A stretch of DNA of 13,784 nt, from NCBI GenBank assembly GCA_012798145.1, contig JAAZNT010000329.1:1-13784 (forward strand), in the 5' to 3' direction. A program made the translations under genes and the position numbers. The DNA comes from Thermoanaerobaculaceae bacterium (lineage in GTDB: Bacteria; Acidobacteriota; UBA4820). This document shows, piece after piece, positions 12,689 through 13,784 of this stretch; the stretch's first letter is position 1; the number at the start of each line of letters is the position of its first letter. The notes under the pieces were generated by a model that was not told the DNA's origin, did no database searches, and saw only the letters and a program-made list of their open reading frames with translations.

Positions 12689-13626
12689 CCATACCTTTGT
12701 TTGAACAACTTTCCTTGAAATGAATTTCTTTCCTTAAGAATTTTTACTATTTCGTTTCTAACATTGTTTTTGTCAAGACACCATTTTGGAGCAATTAGTA
12801 TTCCTTCTTCCCTTTCGCCAGTTATTCTGTGGATCACTGTTTCTGGAGGCATCATTTCAATAAATGTGGCAGCAATGTTGGCGTATTGATTCAATTCAAG
12901 AAGTTTTATTTTTCCATCATAAAACCATTTTTCGAAAAATGATCCTTTTACAATATGCAACGGGTGAAGTTTTACTCCCCAAGGCATCAATTTTGAACAT
13001 TCTTCAAAACTTTCAAAAATAATTTCTTCTGTTTCGCCGGGAAGTCCAGCAATAAGGTGCAAAACGGTTTTTATATTTTTTCCCTTCAATTTATAAACTG
13101 CTTCAACTGTTATGCTGTGGCTATACCCCCTGTTGCAAAGCTCAAGAGTCTTATCATTTTTTGTCTGCATTCCTATCTCAACCCATAAAAATTTTTCTTT
13201 GCTCAGATGAGACAAGAGTTCAATATTTTCATCGTTGAGACAGTCAGCTCTTGTTCCGATTGCAAGCCCCAAAACGCCATTTATTTCAAGCGCTGCTCTG
13301 TAAAACTCGTTTAGTTCTTTAACTTCTCGGTATGTGTTGGAAAAAGACTGAAAATATGCGATGCTACCCTTAAATCCTTTTTGAAGAAGTCTCTTTGTTT
13401 CTTCCTCAAGTTTCTGCCTCCACAATTTGGGATCATTTCCGCTTCCTGATCCTTTTGGGTCACACCAAAAACATCCTCCTTCCCTTTCCTTTCCCTTCCT
13501 GTTCGGACAGGAAAATCCAGCGTCAATAGATATTTTTCTTACTTTTCCGCCGAAATGCTCTTTTAGAAAAGATGAAAGGTTGTAATATGGCAATCCGTTT
13601 TTTTCATTTACCTTTAATTCAATCAT
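12685..13626 (-). CDS. yhcC: YhcC-type radical SAM protein
   Basis: 313 residues, the length of the YhcC/TIGR01212 radical SAM family, whose exact reaction is not settled. The cluster cysteines are Cys40, Cys52 and Cys55 in GFSCPNRKGKEREGGCFWC, the wide-spaced C-x11-C-x2-C pattern of this family rather than C-x3-C-x2-C. Family-like segments follow: YFQSFSNTY, LGLAIGTRADCL, LWVEIGMQTKNDKTL, NRGYSHS, VLHLIAGLPGET, VKLHPLHIVKGS and HRITGER near the C-terminus. The ATG (13624-13626) overlaps the TGA of the upstream gene as ATGA and lacks a clear Shine-Dalgarno, so it is probably translated by coupling. Its own stop lies in the -35 of the tRNA promoter. Confidence 0.92.
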   Translation of the reverse strand: MIELKVNEKNGLPYYNLSSFLKEHFGGKVRKISIDAGFSCPNRKGKEREGGCFWCDPKGSGSGNDPKLWRQKLEEETKRLLQKGFKGSIAYFQSFSNTYREVKELNEFYRAALEINGVLGLAIGTRADCLNDENIELLSHLSKEKFLWVEIGMQTKNDKTLELCNRGYSHSITVEAVYKLKGKNIKTVLHLIAGLPGETEEIIFESFEECSKLMPWGVKLHPLHIVKGSFFEKWFYDGKIKLLELNQYANIAATFIEMMPPETVIHRITGEREEGILIAPKWCLDKNNVRNEIVKILKERNSFQGKLFKQRYG

Positions 13627-13784
13627 TTCTTGGAAGTGTCAGATTTTTCAGACGGCTCTTTAGGCGCAAAAATTTCTGTCATTCGTTGTTTAAAACTCTC
13701 TTTTAAACCAAGGATTTTGAAAGCTTCGTCTTGTCTCGGATCAGGAAACTTTTCTCCCGGAAGAAGATTCTCAGCGTTTTCAAC
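13623..13784 (-). CDS. Unidentified protein, C-terminal 53 residues (5' end outside the window)
   Basis: A minus-strand frame open from the window edge to TGA 13623-13625. The 53 readable residues are hydrophilic, with PGEKFPDPRQDEAFKILGL in the first half and a Ser/Lys/Glu-rich tail (EPSEKSDTSKK), as expected at a natural C-terminus. The stop overlaps the yhcC start by 4 bp (ATGA), the same linkage seen elsewhere in this gene run, which supports it being real. I do not recognise a family and assign no function. Confidence 0.6.
   Translation of the reverse strand, partial: VENAENLLPGEKFPDPRQDEAFKILGLKESFKQRMTEIFAPKEPSEKSDTSKK

Noticed and set aside
12567..12692. N-terminal extension of tilS from an ATG at 12692
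   Set aside because: It would translate the whole tRNA gene, and its ATG lies upstream of the predicted transcript start; TTG 12566 gives the normal TilS N-terminus.
1..13784. CRISPR array, insertion sequence, phage or toxin-antitoxin locus
   Set aside because: No direct repeats with spacers, transposase or integrase motifs, terminal inverted repeats or small paired genes were seen; gaps between genes are all under 200 bp.

Overview
The window looks like chromosomal DNA from an AT-rich, Gram-negative-type bacterium. It carries housekeeping genes (glmU, glnA, folP, ftsH, hpt, tilS, yhcC, a tRNA) plus three large accessory proteins of a kind common in Acidobacteriota, Aminicenantota and similar uncultured lineages: a secreted PKD-repeat protein, a kinase-like/TonB fusion, and a beta-propeller nucleotidyl cyclase. 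A TonB C-terminal domain implies an outer membrane. The exact phylum cannot be fixed from sequence reading alone. I saw no insertion sequence, phage gene, CRISPR array or rRNA.

Layout. Positions 2-301 (+) hold the 3' end of glmU. It ends in a bidirectional hairpin terminator shared with the convergent PKD-protein gene (330-1751, -). That gene is divergent from a pseudokinase-TonB fusion (1932-3782, +); the two promoters sit back to back in a 180-bp gap. glnA follows the fusion after 15 bp and is probably co-transcribed. glnA converges on a 999-codon gene (5250-8249, -) for a two-propeller, Y_Y_Y, transmembrane, class III cyclase receptor.

The right half is a long minus-strand run, listed here in transcription order. 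An unidentified gene (C-terminus only) comes first, then yhcC (radical SAM), a CAU-anticodon tRNA, tilS, hpt, ftsH and folP, with the cyclase gene after a 69-bp gap. Stop/start overlaps of 4 bp link the unknown gene to yhcC, tilS to hpt, and ftsH to folP. A near-consensus promoter whose -35 contains the yhcC stop codon lies directly before the tRNA. The tRNA therefore probably heads a tRNA-tilS-hpt-ftsH-folP transcript. tilS has no visible Shine-Dalgarno and starts only 8 bases after the tRNA CCA end.

Most interesting points: (1) a membrane protein joining a degenerate (inactive-looking) Ser/Thr kinase domain to a TonB C-terminus; (2) a nucleotidyl cyclase in place of the usual histidine kinase behind a 14-repeat Reg_prop/Y_Y_Y sensor, with Arg at the base-selecting Lys position; (3) the tRNA-tilS arrangement. 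These are candidates for follow-up; none is proven to be a new system.
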